DNA of 10,736 nt from a bacterium (GTDB taxonomy: Bacteria > Bacteroidota > Bacteroidia > Cytophagales > Thermonemataceae). The stretch is from NCBI GenBank assembly GCA_025362415.1, contig JANYGM010000468.1, positions 1 through 10,736 of the forward strand. The letters run 5' to 3'. The position numbers and the translations under genes are program-made. Below the pieces are notes generated by a model, which made no database searches, was not told the origin of the DNA, and was given only the letters and a program-made list of their open reading frames with translations. Position 1 is the first letter of the stretch, and each line of letters begins with the position of its first letter. This document shows positions 1-6,470 of the stretch, one piece after another.

Positions 1-361
1 TGTTAGAATCTCCATAATTATTGGTATTGTAGGTAAGTGTTGGCAACAACTTGATACCAAGCATTGTAATAGACCAAAACAGAAACAAAATAGAAAAAGA
101 ACTAAGCAAAACAGACGAAATATTGATGGCATAAGCCACATTTTCAACATTTCCGCCTGCTAAAAAAGAGAACATTCTACCCAAAAGTAAGAAAAATGGC
201 GCACCAGGAGGGTGTGGAACTTGCAGTTTGTAAGATGCCGCTATAAATTCTCCACAATCCCAAAAACTTGCTGTAGGCTCAACTGTGAGGATATAAGTAA
301 GTGTGGCTATGGCAAAAACAAGCCAACCAGTAATATTATTTAATTTTTTAAAATAAAACAT
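1..361 (-). CDS. GT117 / DUF2723 (TMEM260-like) membrane glycosyltransferase, N-terminal 120 residues only
   Basis: The gene starts with ATG at 361-359 and runs off the left edge, so only the first 120 residues are visible. They show a short charged N-terminus, a membrane segment at about residues 11-27, and the family hallmark at residues 30-57: ASFWDCGEFIAASYKL followed by a VPHPPGAP motif, with acidic residues D35 and E38 in the first extracytoplasmic loop. Further hydrophobic segments lie at about 56-68 and 81-107. This pattern identifies DUF2723, now called glycosyltransferase family 117 and related to the O-mannosyltransferase TMEM260. The family is made of GT-C type integral membrane enzymes expected to use lipid-linked sugars and is widespread in Bacteroidota. 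The acidic pair is in the position expected for GT-C catalysis, which is an inference. The gene is divergent from ribF. The family call is secure; donor and acceptor are unknown. Confidence 0.9.
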   Translation of the reverse strand, partial: MFYFKKLNNITGWLVFAIATLTYILTVEPTASFWDCGEFIAASYKLQVPHPPGAPFFLLLGRMFSFLAGGNVENVAYAINISSVLLSSFSILFLFWSITMLGIKLLPTLTYNTNNYGDSN

Positions 362-369
362 TTTTTGAG

Positions 370-402
370 GAATTGTGAGTTATAAATTTTGAGTTGTGAG
401 TT
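370..402. repeat. Short AT-rich intergenic repeat (aactcacaatt / aactcacaactcaaaa units)
   Basis: Just upstream of the GT117 start lie aattgtgagtt (371-381) and ttttgagttgtgagtt (387-402). Their exact reverse complements occur at 10560-10570 and 10581-10596, near the other end of the window. I see no coding potential. This resembles the short gene-boundary repeats common in Bacteroidota. Confidence 0.6.
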
Positions 403-419
403 ATTGTAAAAACTAACTT

Positions 420-492
420 AACCACCCCCAACCCATCCTTAAAAGGAGGGGAGTTTTGTTTCCCTCCTTTTAAGGATGGGCTAGGGGTGGTT
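420..492. repeat. Large GC-rich palindrome, 31-bp arms
   Basis: The left arm (420-450) and right arm (462-492) are reverse complements at 29 of 31 positions, with an 11-nt loop at 451-461. Arm ends are AACCACCCC and GGGGTGGTT. It would fold into a very stable hairpin in the leader of the leftward GT117 transcript. It is much richer in G+C than its surroundings and resembles a dispersed Bacteroidota intergenic repeat. Related C-rich half-copies follow nqrC and nqrE. It lies upstream of both flanking genes, so it is more likely a repeat element than a gene-end terminator. Confidence 0.8.
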
Positions 493-544
493 TTTATATA
501 TTTGTGTAATAAAATAACAACGGATTTGCTTTGTTAAAATTGCG

Positions 545-554
545 TGCAAAGATA
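545..554 (-). promoter_or_regulatory. Candidate -7 promoter element for the GT117 gene
   Basis: Read leftward, the sequence TATCTTTGCA matches the Bacteroidota -7 consensus TAnnTTTG with its common extension. A clear -33 element is not visible. Transcription would start near 540 and give a leader of about 180 nt containing the 420-492 hairpin. Confidence 0.5.
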
Positions 555-562
555 TGATTTTT

Positions 563-592
563 TTGTTTAGAATAAAAAAAAATGTAGTTTTG
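563..592 (+). promoter_or_regulatory. Candidate ribF promoter (TTG ... TAGTTTTG)
   Basis: TAGTTTTG (585-592) fits TAnnTTTG exactly, with TTG at 563-565, a 19-nt gap close to the usual spacing in this phylum. The ribF start codon is 75 nt further on, and the 617-649 hairpin falls inside the predicted leader. Confidence 0.5.
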
Positions 593-616
593 TGGCTGAT
601 ACAAACACACTTAATT

Positions 617-649
617 AGACCTTCAAGGTTTTAAAAACCTTGAAGGTCT
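617..649. repeat. Perfect 16-bp inverted repeat with 1-nt centre, ribF leader
   Basis: Arms 617-632 (AGACCTTCAAGGTTTT) and 634-649 are exact reverse complements around a single A at 633. It ends 18 nt before the ribF ATG. It has the look of a dispersed palindromic repeat. If transcribed from 592 it would form a strong hairpin just upstream of the start codon. There is no following U-run on the plus strand, so I do not call it a terminator. Confidence 0.75.
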
Positions 650-667
650 GAATAATAACCATCTAAA

Positions 668-1717
668 ATGCAAATTTATCAAGGTATTAGTGATTTTCCA
701 CACCTAAAGCACGCTGTCGTGACGAGTGGCACGTTTGATGGTGTACACGTAGGGCATCAAAAAATATTAGAACGCCTAAAAACACTAGCACAACTACATC
801 AGGGTCAGACAGTTGTGATTACTTTTTGGCCTCACCCACGTTTGGTATTAGCACAAGATACACAAATAAACAATCAATTAAATAATGACCCAAATAATCC
901 TAATAACAACCAAAATAAAGTAGCTCTGCTTAATACTTTGGAAGAAAAATCCGCTCTGCTTGCACAAAATGGTGTTGATTATTTGGTTGTATTGCCTTTT
1001 ACACAAGAATTTTCAGAACTTTCGCCTGATGAATTTATACAGAAAATTTATATAGATGCTATTCAAACCAAACATCTAATTATTGGCTACGACCATCATT
1101 TTGGCAAAAATAGAGAAGGAAATTTTGAGTTTTTGCAGAAAAATCTACAAGAAAATCCTACAAAATATCCTTTCAAAATAGAAGAAATCCCTCGTCAGGA
1201 CATTGATAATATTGGTATTAGCTCCACAAAAATCAGGAAAGCACTGCAAGAAGGCAACATAAAATTAGCGAATGAATACTTAGGACATTATTATCAACTT
1301 ACTGGAAAAGTGGTAAGTGGAGATAAAATTGGGCGTACTATTGGCTTTCCTACTGCTAATATTGTGGTAAATGAAACGTACAAAATTATTCCTGCTGATG
1401 GTATTTATGCTGCTTTTGCAGTTTTAGAAGGAAGTAAAAATAATCAAAATACTACCAAAAAACTACAAAAAGTGCTACAAGGAATGCTTTATATAGGCAC
1501 ACGCCCAAGTATTGCAGGCATCACGCCTACACGTAGAATTGAATTATATATTTTTGATTTTGATAAGGATATTTATGACGAGATTTTGACTATTTTTTTG
1601 GTAGAGAAAACAAGAGAAGATGCTAAATTTGAAGGTTTGGAGGCTCTCAAAGCACAACTTTCCAAAGATATGACAGATACGAAAAAAGTGCTTGCTTTGT
1701 CTGAATTTGGCAACTAA
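668..1717 (+). CDS. ribF: Bifunctional riboflavin kinase / FMN adenylyltransferase (FAD synthetase)
   Basis: This cytoplasmic enzyme phosphorylates riboflavin to FMN and adenylylates FMN to FAD. The N-terminal nucleotidylyltransferase domain (about 15-185) carries GTFDGVHVGH (21-30), WPHPR (54-58) and ISSTKIRKAL (174-183). The C-terminal riboflavin kinase domain (about 205-345) carries GDKIGRTIGFPTAN (218-231), GTRPSI (287-292) and the IELYIFDFDKDIYD segment. At 349 residues it is longer than the roughly 310 typical of the family. The excess includes an Asn-rich low-complexity stretch at about 66-84, where relatives run almost directly from WPHPR to the LLNTLEEK region, and a polar stretch at 256-268. 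ATG at 668 fits the usual short N-terminus. It stands alone between repeats. It could supply FMN for the NQR genes downstream, but nothing shows co-transcription. Confidence 0.97.
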   Translation: MQIYQGISDFPHLKHAVVTSGTFDGVHVGHQKILERLKTLAQLHQGQTVVITFWPHPRLVLAQDTQINNQLNNDPNNPNNNQNKVALLNTLEEKSALLAQNGVDYLVVLPFTQEFSELSPDEFIQKIYIDAIQTKHLIIGYDHHFGKNREGNFEFLQKNLQENPTKYPFKIEEIPRQDIDNIGISSTKIRKALQEGNIKLANEYLGHYYQLTGKVVSGDKIGRTIGFPTANIVVNETYKIIPADGIYAAFAVLEGSKNNQNTTKKLQKVLQGMLYIGTRPSIAGITPTRRIELYIFDFDKDIYDEILTIFLVEKTREDAKFEGLEALKAQLSKDMTDTKKVLALSEFGN

Positions 1718-1730
1718 ATTAGCCTATTTT

Positions 1731-1905
1731 GTAACTGTTTAGGTTGTAAATAATGCATTTGTAGATACGCCACCGCAGTGCGTATCCACATAGAGCAATG
1801 TATTTACACCAAACTAATTATTATGCTTTTGTTTACTTTTGTGTTGTTCTACCTGAATACGCAAGCGGAACGCTGCTGTGCGTATCTACAAACCTAAACA
1901 ATTAC
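1731..1905. mobile_element. MITE-like palindromic element (175 bp), non-coding
   Basis: The ends form terminal inverted repeats: 1731-1745 (GTAACTGTTTAGGTT) against 1891-1905, matching at 14 of 15 positions. Inside, TTTGTAGATACGC (1758-1770) has an exact reverse complement at 1880-1892. Each arm also carries GATACGC/GCGTATC-type smaller palindromes. The bases abutting the ends, CCTATTTT (1723-1730) and CATATTTT (1906-1913), match at 7 of 8 positions and could be a target-site duplication, though AT-rich chance similarity is possible. No transposase is encoded, so it would depend on one elsewhere. It separates ribF from nqrC. Confidence 0.6.
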
Positions 1906-2049
1906 CATATTTTAAAGATTATTTGATAAATAGAAAAAAATAAGAAAATAAATTATCAAAGAATAGCTTGAATAATCTATTTTTTTGTATTTTTACGCAA
2001 AATTACCAGTACATTAGAAAACAAATAAACAAAAAATCTAAATCATAAA

Positions 2050-2760
2050 ATGAAAAACTCATTAGGATACATTGTAGGCTACTCTTGTTTGCTTACTGTT
2101 GTTTGCGGTGTGGTACTCGCATTAGCGGCTGTAGGGCTAAAAGATAAACAAGATGCTAATATTGCCCTAGAAAAAAAGCAAAACATTCTTTTGGCGGCAG
2201 GCATCAAAGCTAAAGACAAAGTTGAGGCAGTTGCAACTTATGAAAAACAAGTTGTTTCTTACGTTATCAATGCAGAAGGTAAGAAAATTGAAGGTAAAAA
2301 AGTAGAAGATGTGGCTATTGCAGATGAATACAAAAAACCTGAAAAAGAACGTCTTTTGCCTGTTTATGAGATTACAAACGCACAAGATAAAAGTAAAATT
2401 GAATCTGTGGTAGTGCCTGTTTATGGCTTTGGACTTTGGAATAATATTTCTGGTTTTGTATCTTTGCAAGCAGATATGAACACTATCAAAGGGGCAAAAT
2501 TTGACCACGTAGGAGAAACTCCAGGACTTGGCGCACGCATAGCATCAGAGGAAATCCAAAATAGATATATTGGTAAAAAACTTTTTGATGGCGACAAATT
2601 GATGTCTGTTGTAATGCAAAAAGGAGAAGGCATTAAATATGATAGTCCTTATCAAGTTGATGGAATGTCTGGTGCAACTATTACAGGAAAAGGGCTTAAT
2701 AATATGCTTACCAACTATTTTGGTTTGTATAGCAAGTATCTTAAAGCAAAAAAATCTTAA
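2050..2760 (+). CDS. nqrC: Na+-translocating NADH:quinone reductase subunit C
   Basis: NqrC carries a covalently bound FMN and is part of the electron path of the sodium-pumping NADH:ubiquinone oxidoreductase in the cytoplasmic membrane. One N-terminal membrane helix (about residues 7-29) is followed by a large extracytoplasmic FMN-binding domain. The flavinylation motif is visible as DGMSGATIT (204-212), with Thr210 the expected phosphoester acceptor for FMN placed by ApbE. GFGLWNNISG and GETPGLGARI, both typical of NqrC, are present. At 236 residues it is slightly shorter than the 257 of Vibrio. ATG at 2050 gives the expected charged residue plus helix. It is normally the third gene of nqrABCDEF, but here its upstream neighbour is the MITE-like element and ribF. 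A polar stretch at about 75-100 (lysine- and glutamate-rich) is probably a surface insertion. Confidence 0.97.
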   Translation: MKNSLGYIVGYSCLLTVVCGVVLALAAVGLKDKQDANIALEKKQNILLAAGIKAKDKVEAVATYEKQVVSYVINAEGKKIEGKKVEDVAIADEYKKPEKERLLPVYEITNAQDKSKIESVVVPVYGFGLWNNISGFVSLQADMNTIKGAKFDHVGETPGLGARIASEEIQNRYIGKKLFDGDKLMSVVMQKGEGIKYDSPYQVDGMSGATITGKGLNNMLTNYFGLYSKYLKAKKS

Positions 2761-2765
2761 ATAGT

Positions 2766-2797
2766 AGCCCCCAACCCCAAAGGGAGCAATACAAAAA
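2766..2797. repeat. C-rich intergenic repeat directly after nqrC
   Basis: Six bases after the nqrC stop, AGCCCCCAACCCCAAAGGGA (2766-2785) continues into an ACAAAAA tail. The same design follows the nqrE stop at 4833-4869. It looks like a degenerate hairpin repeat placed at a gene end. Confidence 0.6.
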
Positions 2798-2854
2798 ATA
2801 CCAATATAAAAAGATTATAATATTTTTATAACAACAAAAAACAAAAAATAAAAA

Positions 2855-3517
2855 ATGGCAGAAGTTCTTGAACCAAAAGTAAAAGCACCATCAGAACCAG
2901 CTTTTTCTAAGAAAAACATCAAACTACTTACAGACCCATTAGATGGGAATAACCCTGTAACGGTACAAGTTTTGGGCATTTGCTCGGCACTTGCTGTAAC
3001 CGTACAATTAGAGCCAGCTCTTTATATGGCGGCTGGTGTTACTTTCGTAACAGCATTTTCTAATTTGTTTATCTCAATGCTCAAAGATACTATTCCTTCA
3101 CGTATTCGTATTATTGTGCAATTAGCAATAGTTTCTTTGTGGGTAATTTTGCTTGACCAACTTTTTAAAGCGTATGCTTTTGAAGTTTCTAAAAAATTAT
3201 CTGTTTTTGTAGGACTTATTATCACTAATTGTATTGTAATGGGTCGTTTGGAGGCTTATGCAATGGCAAATAAGCCTTGGCCTTCTTTTTTAGATGGCAT
3301 AGGAAATGGTTTGGGTTATGGCGTTATTCTTGTGTGTGTGGCATTTGTGCGTGAGCTTTTTGGTTCTGGCTCACTTTTTGGATTTAAAGTTTTTGAAGCA
3401 GTAGGCATCACTTATCAAGGAAATGGCTTAATGATGCTTCCTGCGGGTGCGTGTATTGTGGTAGGCATACTTATATGGATACAACGTGCTAGAAACGGCT
3501 ATTCTGAAGAAGCGTAG
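2855..3517 (+). CDS. nqrD: Na+-translocating NADH:quinone reductase subunit D
   Basis: NqrD is an integral membrane subunit that, with NqrE, forms an inverted-repeat pair holding the iron centre in the middle of the membrane. The sequence shows a polar N-terminus, then NNPVTVQVLGICSALAVT (residues 32-49) and VGLIITNCIVMGRLEAYA (119-136). Cysteines C43 and C126 correspond to the iron ligands known from the Vibrio enzyme. About six hydrophobic segments can be traced, ending near residue 210. At 220 residues it is about ten longer than Vibrio NqrD, all at the N-terminus (an alanine-, proline- and lysine-containing leader). It follows nqrC after 94 nt, which is wide for an operon but occupied mainly by a repeat, so co-transcription is likely. 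Confidence 0.97.
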   Translation: MAEVLEPKVKAPSEPAFSKKNIKLLTDPLDGNNPVTVQVLGICSALAVTVQLEPALYMAAGVTFVTAFSNLFISMLKDTIPSRIRIIVQLAIVSLWVILLDQLFKAYAFEVSKKLSVFVGLIITNCIVMGRLEAYAMANKPWPSFLDGIGNGLGYGVILVCVAFVRELFGSGSLFGFKVFEAVGITYQGNGLMMLPAGACIVVGILIWIQRARNGYSEEA

Positions 3518-3636
3518 TTTGTTTTTTAGTAAATCATTAGTGCTAAATTTTTTGAAAGAAAAAAATAAAAGTAATTTGATAGTACAAGAATAAATGTAAT
3601 ATACTCATAATAAACAGTTTATAATAAATAATAATT

Positions 3637-4044
3637 ATGAAAAAATTCAGATTTTTCACTCCTATAATTATGATAATGCTTCTACTTGCTTGCAAAACTA
3701 CTGACGTTGGTGTGCAATTGAAACTTGAATCAGACCTATCATTTAGTGGAACTTTTAAGACAATAAACTCTGAAAACTTGTCAGGAACTGTAGAATTACA
3801 AATTACTAATGGGCGTTATAAGTGTCTTACAAGTTTACCCTATGGGCAAGGAGCAGGTAAAGTTGAAATGACAAAATCAACAATCAATTTTGTTGATACA
3901 CTATTCTTGGTCGTTCCAGCCATTTATGGACCGTCATACGCTTTTAGTGGACAACATCAATACAGATTTAACGGAGAAAAATTAGAAATTTGGAGAGCAA
4001 AAAACGTTGGAGAAGTTGAATATAATTTGAATTTAAAAAAGTAA
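3637..4044 (+). CDS. Small predicted lipoprotein of unknown function
   Basis: The 135-residue product starts with a lysine-containing n-region and hydrophobic core, ending in a lipobox LLAC with Cys19 as the expected lipidation site, so a membrane-anchored lipoprotein is predicted. The mature part looks beta-rich: alternating hydrophobic and polar residues, the phrase SGTFKTINSENLSGTVELQI at about 38-57, and a terminal strand EVEYNLNLKK. I do not recognise a family. It interrupts the nqr cluster, 119 nt after nqrD and 171 nt before nqrE, on the same strand. It could be an accessory to NQR or simply an inserted gene. ATG 3637 is chosen because it directly precedes the signal peptide. Confidence 0.75.
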   Translation: MKKFRFFTPIIMIMLLLACKTTDVGVQLKLESDLSFSGTFKTINSENLSGTVELQITNGRYKCLTSLPYGQGAGKVEMTKSTINFVDTLFLVVPAIYGPSYAFSGQHQYRFNGEKLEIWRAKNVGEVEYNLNLKK

Positions 4045-4063
4045 GTACGTATTAGACGAAACA

Positions 4064-4097
4064 TTTGCATTTTGATAATTAAGCATAAATATCTTTG
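4064..4097 (+). promoter_or_regulatory. Candidate nqrE promoter (TTTG ... TATCTTTG)
   Basis: TATCTTTG at 4090-4097 is an exact TAnnTTTG element. TTTG occurs at 4064-4067 and 4071-4074, giving gaps of 22 or 15 nt against a usual value of about 19, so the -33 part is imperfect. It lies 118 nt before the nqrE start. Confidence 0.4.
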
Positions 4098-4215
4098 ATA
4101 TTGCAAATCCTAGTCGTAAGAAAGTTTAACACAAAAACAGTCGTAAAAATAATTACATAAATTACGAAGTACAAAATTTATATCAGTCTTTAACATAAAA
4201 AAATAACCATCAATA

Positions 4216-4830
4216 ATGGAAAATTTATTAAATATTGCGGTAAAATCTATTTTTATAGAAAATATGATTTTTGCCTATTTCTTAGGAATGTGTTCTTATT
4301 TGGCAGTTTCTAAAAACGTCAAAACAGCTTTTGGGCTTGGTATAGCAGTTGTTTTTGTGCTTGGTGCAACTGTCCCACTTAACTGGCTTTTGCAAACTTA
4401 CATGCTTAATGCGGGTGCGCTTGCGTGGCTAGGTGATAGTTTCAAAAATGTAGATTTGAGCTTTTTGCAGTTTATTGTGTTTATTTCTGTTATTGCTGCA
4501 TTTACGCAACTTACAGAAATGGCAGTAGAAAAGTTTTCACCTGCTTTGTATGGCTCTTTGGGTATTTTCTTACCACTTATTGCTGTAAACTGTTCTATTT
4601 TGGGAGGTTCTTTGTTTATGGCACCTCGTCCTTATAACTTTGCAGAAGCAACCACTTATGGTATTGCGTCAGGTATTGGCTGGATGATTGCTATTGTGGC
4701 ACTTGCGGCAGTACGTGAAAAACTAAAATATTCTGATGTGCCAAAACCTCTTAAAGGACTAGGAATTACCTTTATTTTGGTGGGACTTATGTCGCTTGGT
4801 TTCCTTAGTTTTATGGGATTTGCTATATAA
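4216..4830 (+). CDS. nqrE: Na+-translocating NADH:quinone reductase subunit E
   Basis: NqrE is the partner of NqrD in the membrane; the two bind the intramembrane iron centre through paired cysteines. The visible signatures are ENMIFAYFLGMCSYLAVSK (residues 15-33), with C26 at the same position as in Vibrio, and LIAVNCSILGGSLF (121-134) with C126. The C-terminal region REKLKYSDVPKPLKGLGI (167-184) is also typical. Six hydrophobic helices are visible and the length (204) is close to the family norm (about 198). No nqrF follows; two terminators and the convergent radA gene come next. This subunit therefore ends a partial cluster. Upstream is the lipoprotein gene and a candidate separate promoter. 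Confidence 0.97.
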   Translation: MENLLNIAVKSIFIENMIFAYFLGMCSYLAVSKNVKTAFGLGIAVVFVLGATVPLNWLLQTYMLNAGALAWLGDSFKNVDLSFLQFIVFISVIAAFTQLTEMAVEKFSPALYGSLGIFLPLIAVNCSILGGSLFMAPRPYNFAEATTYGIASGIGWMIAIVALAAVREKLKYSDVPKPLKGLGITFILVGLMSLGFLSFMGFAI

Positions 4831-4832
4831 AA

Positions 4833-4869
4833 AGCCCCCTAACCCCCAAAGGGGGAATTAATACAAAAA
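4833..4869. repeat. C-rich intergenic hairpin repeat directly after nqrE
   Basis: Starting 3 nt after the nqrE stop is AGCCCCCTAACCCCCAAA, then GGGGG and an ACAAAAA tail. CCCCC (4843-4847) and GGGGG (4851-4855) form a small hairpin. It is a fuller version of the repeat after nqrC at 2766-2797. Confidence 0.65.
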
Positions 4870-4870
4870 C

Positions 4871-4902
4871 AAAAAAAGCGTATTTTTTAATACGCTTTTT
4901 TT
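4871..4902. terminator. Bidirectional intrinsic terminator between nqrE and radA
   Basis: The left arm (4871-4884, AAAAAAAGCGTATT) and right arm (4889-4902) are perfect 14-bp reverse complements around TTTT. The stem is flanked by A- and T-runs, so it can end transcription from both directions. It is 40 nt past the nqrE stop and is the best terminator in the window. Confidence 0.85.
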
Positions 4903-5012
4903 GTGAATTATTCCCAAACTCAAAACACGCCCTAATTGGCGACCAGATTTAGTAAAAAAGAACAAAAAATCATTTTCGTAATTCTTTTTAGACTTTAAGA
5001 TTTACCTTAATT

Positions 5013-5040
5013 CAATTACGAATTATCAATTACGAATTAC
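5013..5040. repeat. Two tandem 14-bp AT-rich units
   Basis: CAATTACGAATTAT (5013-5026) is followed directly by CAATTACGAATTAC (5027-5040), matching at 13 of 14 positions. It lies in the non-coding space between the two hairpins. I assign no function. Confidence 0.6.
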
Positions 5041-5054
5041 ATAATTTTTAAGAA

Positions 5055-5077
5055 AGACTTCGTTTTAAACGAAGTCT
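5055..5077. terminator. Hairpin after radA, probable terminator
   Basis: AGACTTCGTTT (5055-5065) and AAACGAAGTCT (5067-5077) are perfect 11-bp arms around one T. It lies 17 nt beyond the radA stop. On the minus strand it is followed by a short, interrupted T-run (TTTCTT). On the plus strand a T-rich tract also follows. It likely ends the radA operon, with the stronger 4871-4902 hairpin behind it. Confidence 0.65.
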
Positions 5078-5094
5078 GCCTTTCCTTTTTTTTA

Positions 5095-6468
5095 CTAAAA
5101 AATCCCTCTAAAAGCCTCATCTAGCTTTGCCACGCCACGAATTTCAATTTTATATTTTTTTAGATCAATTCCTTTTAGGTTATATTTTGATACAAAAATA
5201 GTTTTAAAACCTAGTTTTTCAGCTTCTACAATGCGGTTTTCTATTTTCATAACGGCACGCACTTCACCGCCAAGCCCTACTTCTGCTGCAAAACAAGCCG
5301 TTTGGGGAATAAAAATATCTTCATAAGAGGACGCAATAGACGCACAAACTGCCAAGTCAATGGCGGGGTCTTCTATGCGCAAACCTCCTGTAATATTCAA
5401 AAATACATCTTGCGTTCCCAAGCGGAAACCTCCACGCTTTTCTAGCACTGCAAGCAACATATTTAGGCGTTTTGCATCAAAACCTGTACAACTTCTTTGA
5501 GGCGTTCCGTAGGCAGCAGGACTTACCAAAGACTGTATTTCAATCAAAAGAGGGCGGTTTCCTTCTAATGTTGCACCAATAGCAACACCACTCAAATCTT
5601 CTTCACGTTGCGAAATAAGTATTTCTGACGGATTGCTCACCTCACGCAAGCCTGTACCCAACATTTCGTAAATACCAAGTTCGGAAGTAGAACCAAAGCG
5701 GTTTTTGGTCGTTCTCAAAATCCTATAAACCAAATGTCTATCTCCTTCAAACTGCAAAACAGTATCCACCATGTGTTCCAATACTTTTGGACCTGCAAGC
5801 GCACCATCTTTGGTAATATGTCCTATCAAAAACACAGGCGTTCCACTTTCTTTGGCAAAACGCATCAGTTCTGCCGTACACTCACGCACCTGCGACACAC
5901 TCCCTGCGGAAGACTCAATAAATGATGATTGAAGCGTTTGGATAGAGTCAATAATAAGAATATCAGGCTCTAGTGTTTCTATTTGCTTAAAAATATTTTG
6001 AGTATTTGTTTCTGCCAAAATAAAACAGTTGTCGCTTTTATGCTCCATTCTGTCGGCACGCATTTTTATTTGTTGCTCACTTTCTTCCCCAGAAACATAC
6101 AAAACACGCAAATTAGCCAAACTAAGGGCAATTTGTAGCATCAGCGTAGATTTTCCTATGCCTGGCTCACCGCCAATAAGCACCAAAGAACCTCGCACAA
6201 TACCGCCTCCAAGCACTCTATTAAGTTCTTTGTCTTTTGTGGTGATGCGTGGTTGTTCTTCAAACTTAATTTCTTGCAGAGCAAGGGGACGTTTTGCAAT
6301 GGTTTGGCTGGTGCTTACACGCCAGTCACCTTTTTGTTGTTTGTCATCTTTTGCTAAAATCTCTTCTACAAAAGTGTTCCATTCGTTGCAGGAAGGGCAT
6401 TTCCCTAACCATTTGGGAGAATTATGTCCGCAACCTTGACAGAAATAAGCCGTTTTTGTTTTTGCCAT
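5095..6468 (-). CDS. radA: DNA repair / recombination protein RadA (Sms)
   Basis: RadA is a RecA-related hexameric ATPase that drives branch migration and processes recombination intermediates in the cytoplasm. The 457 residues contain an N-terminal four-cysteine zinc finger (C10, C13, C24, C27), Walker A GGEPGIGKST (99-108), SGEES (126-130), Walker B LIIDS (171-175), the RadA-specific KNRFG (255-259), and a Lon-like C-terminal domain (about 280-457). Length and all key residues are normal for the family, so it should be functional. Its ATG lies only 2 nt after the stop of the ABC-3C-type ATPase gene, so it is probably transcribed and perhaps translationally coupled with that cassette. No other promoter space exists between them, although one could lie inside the ATPase gene. 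By eye its G+C content is higher than that of the cassette, consistent with a core gene beside acquired DNA. Confidence 0.97.
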   Translation of the reverse strand: MAKTKTAYFCQGCGHNSPKWLGKCPSCNEWNTFVEEILAKDDKQQKGDWRVSTSQTIAKRPLALQEIKFEEQPRITTKDKELNRVLGGGIVRGSLVLIGGEPGIGKSTLMLQIALSLANLRVLYVSGEESEQQIKMRADRMEHKSDNCFILAETNTQNIFKQIETLEPDILIIDSIQTLQSSFIESSAGSVSQVRECTAELMRFAKESGTPVFLIGHITKDGALAGPKVLEHMVDTVLQFEGDRHLVYRILRTTKNRFGSTSELGIYEMLGTGLREVSNPSEILISQREEDLSGVAIGATLEGNRPLLIEIQSLVSPAAYGTPQRSCTGFDAKRLNMLLAVLEKRGGFRLGTQDVFLNITGGLRIEDPAIDLAVCASIASSYEDIFIPQTACFAAEVGLGGEVRAVMKIENRIVEAEKLGFKTIFVSKYNLKGIDLKKYKIEIRGVAKLDEAFRGIF

Positions 6469-6470
6469 TG

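Noticed and set aside
617..649. FMN riboswitch upstream of ribF
   Set aside because: The leader contains only a simple perfect hairpin; the conserved multi-helix RFN element is not present in the short space before the start codon.
2167..2633. Minus-strand open frames of 113 and 70 codons opposite nqrC
   Set aside because: They are antisense to a gene with all its family motifs. Phe-, Cys- and Asn-rich composition is what reversed AT-rich coding sequence gives.
5013..5040. Possible CRISPR or iteron array from the tandem 14-mers
   Set aside because: Only two adjacent AT-rich units without spacers, no cas or replication genes nearby.
6029..6439. 136-residue plus-strand open frame opposite radA
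   Set aside because: It lies entirely antisense to the conserved RadA zinc finger and Walker region. Its product is cysteine- and serine-rich with no domain, so it is a shadow frame.
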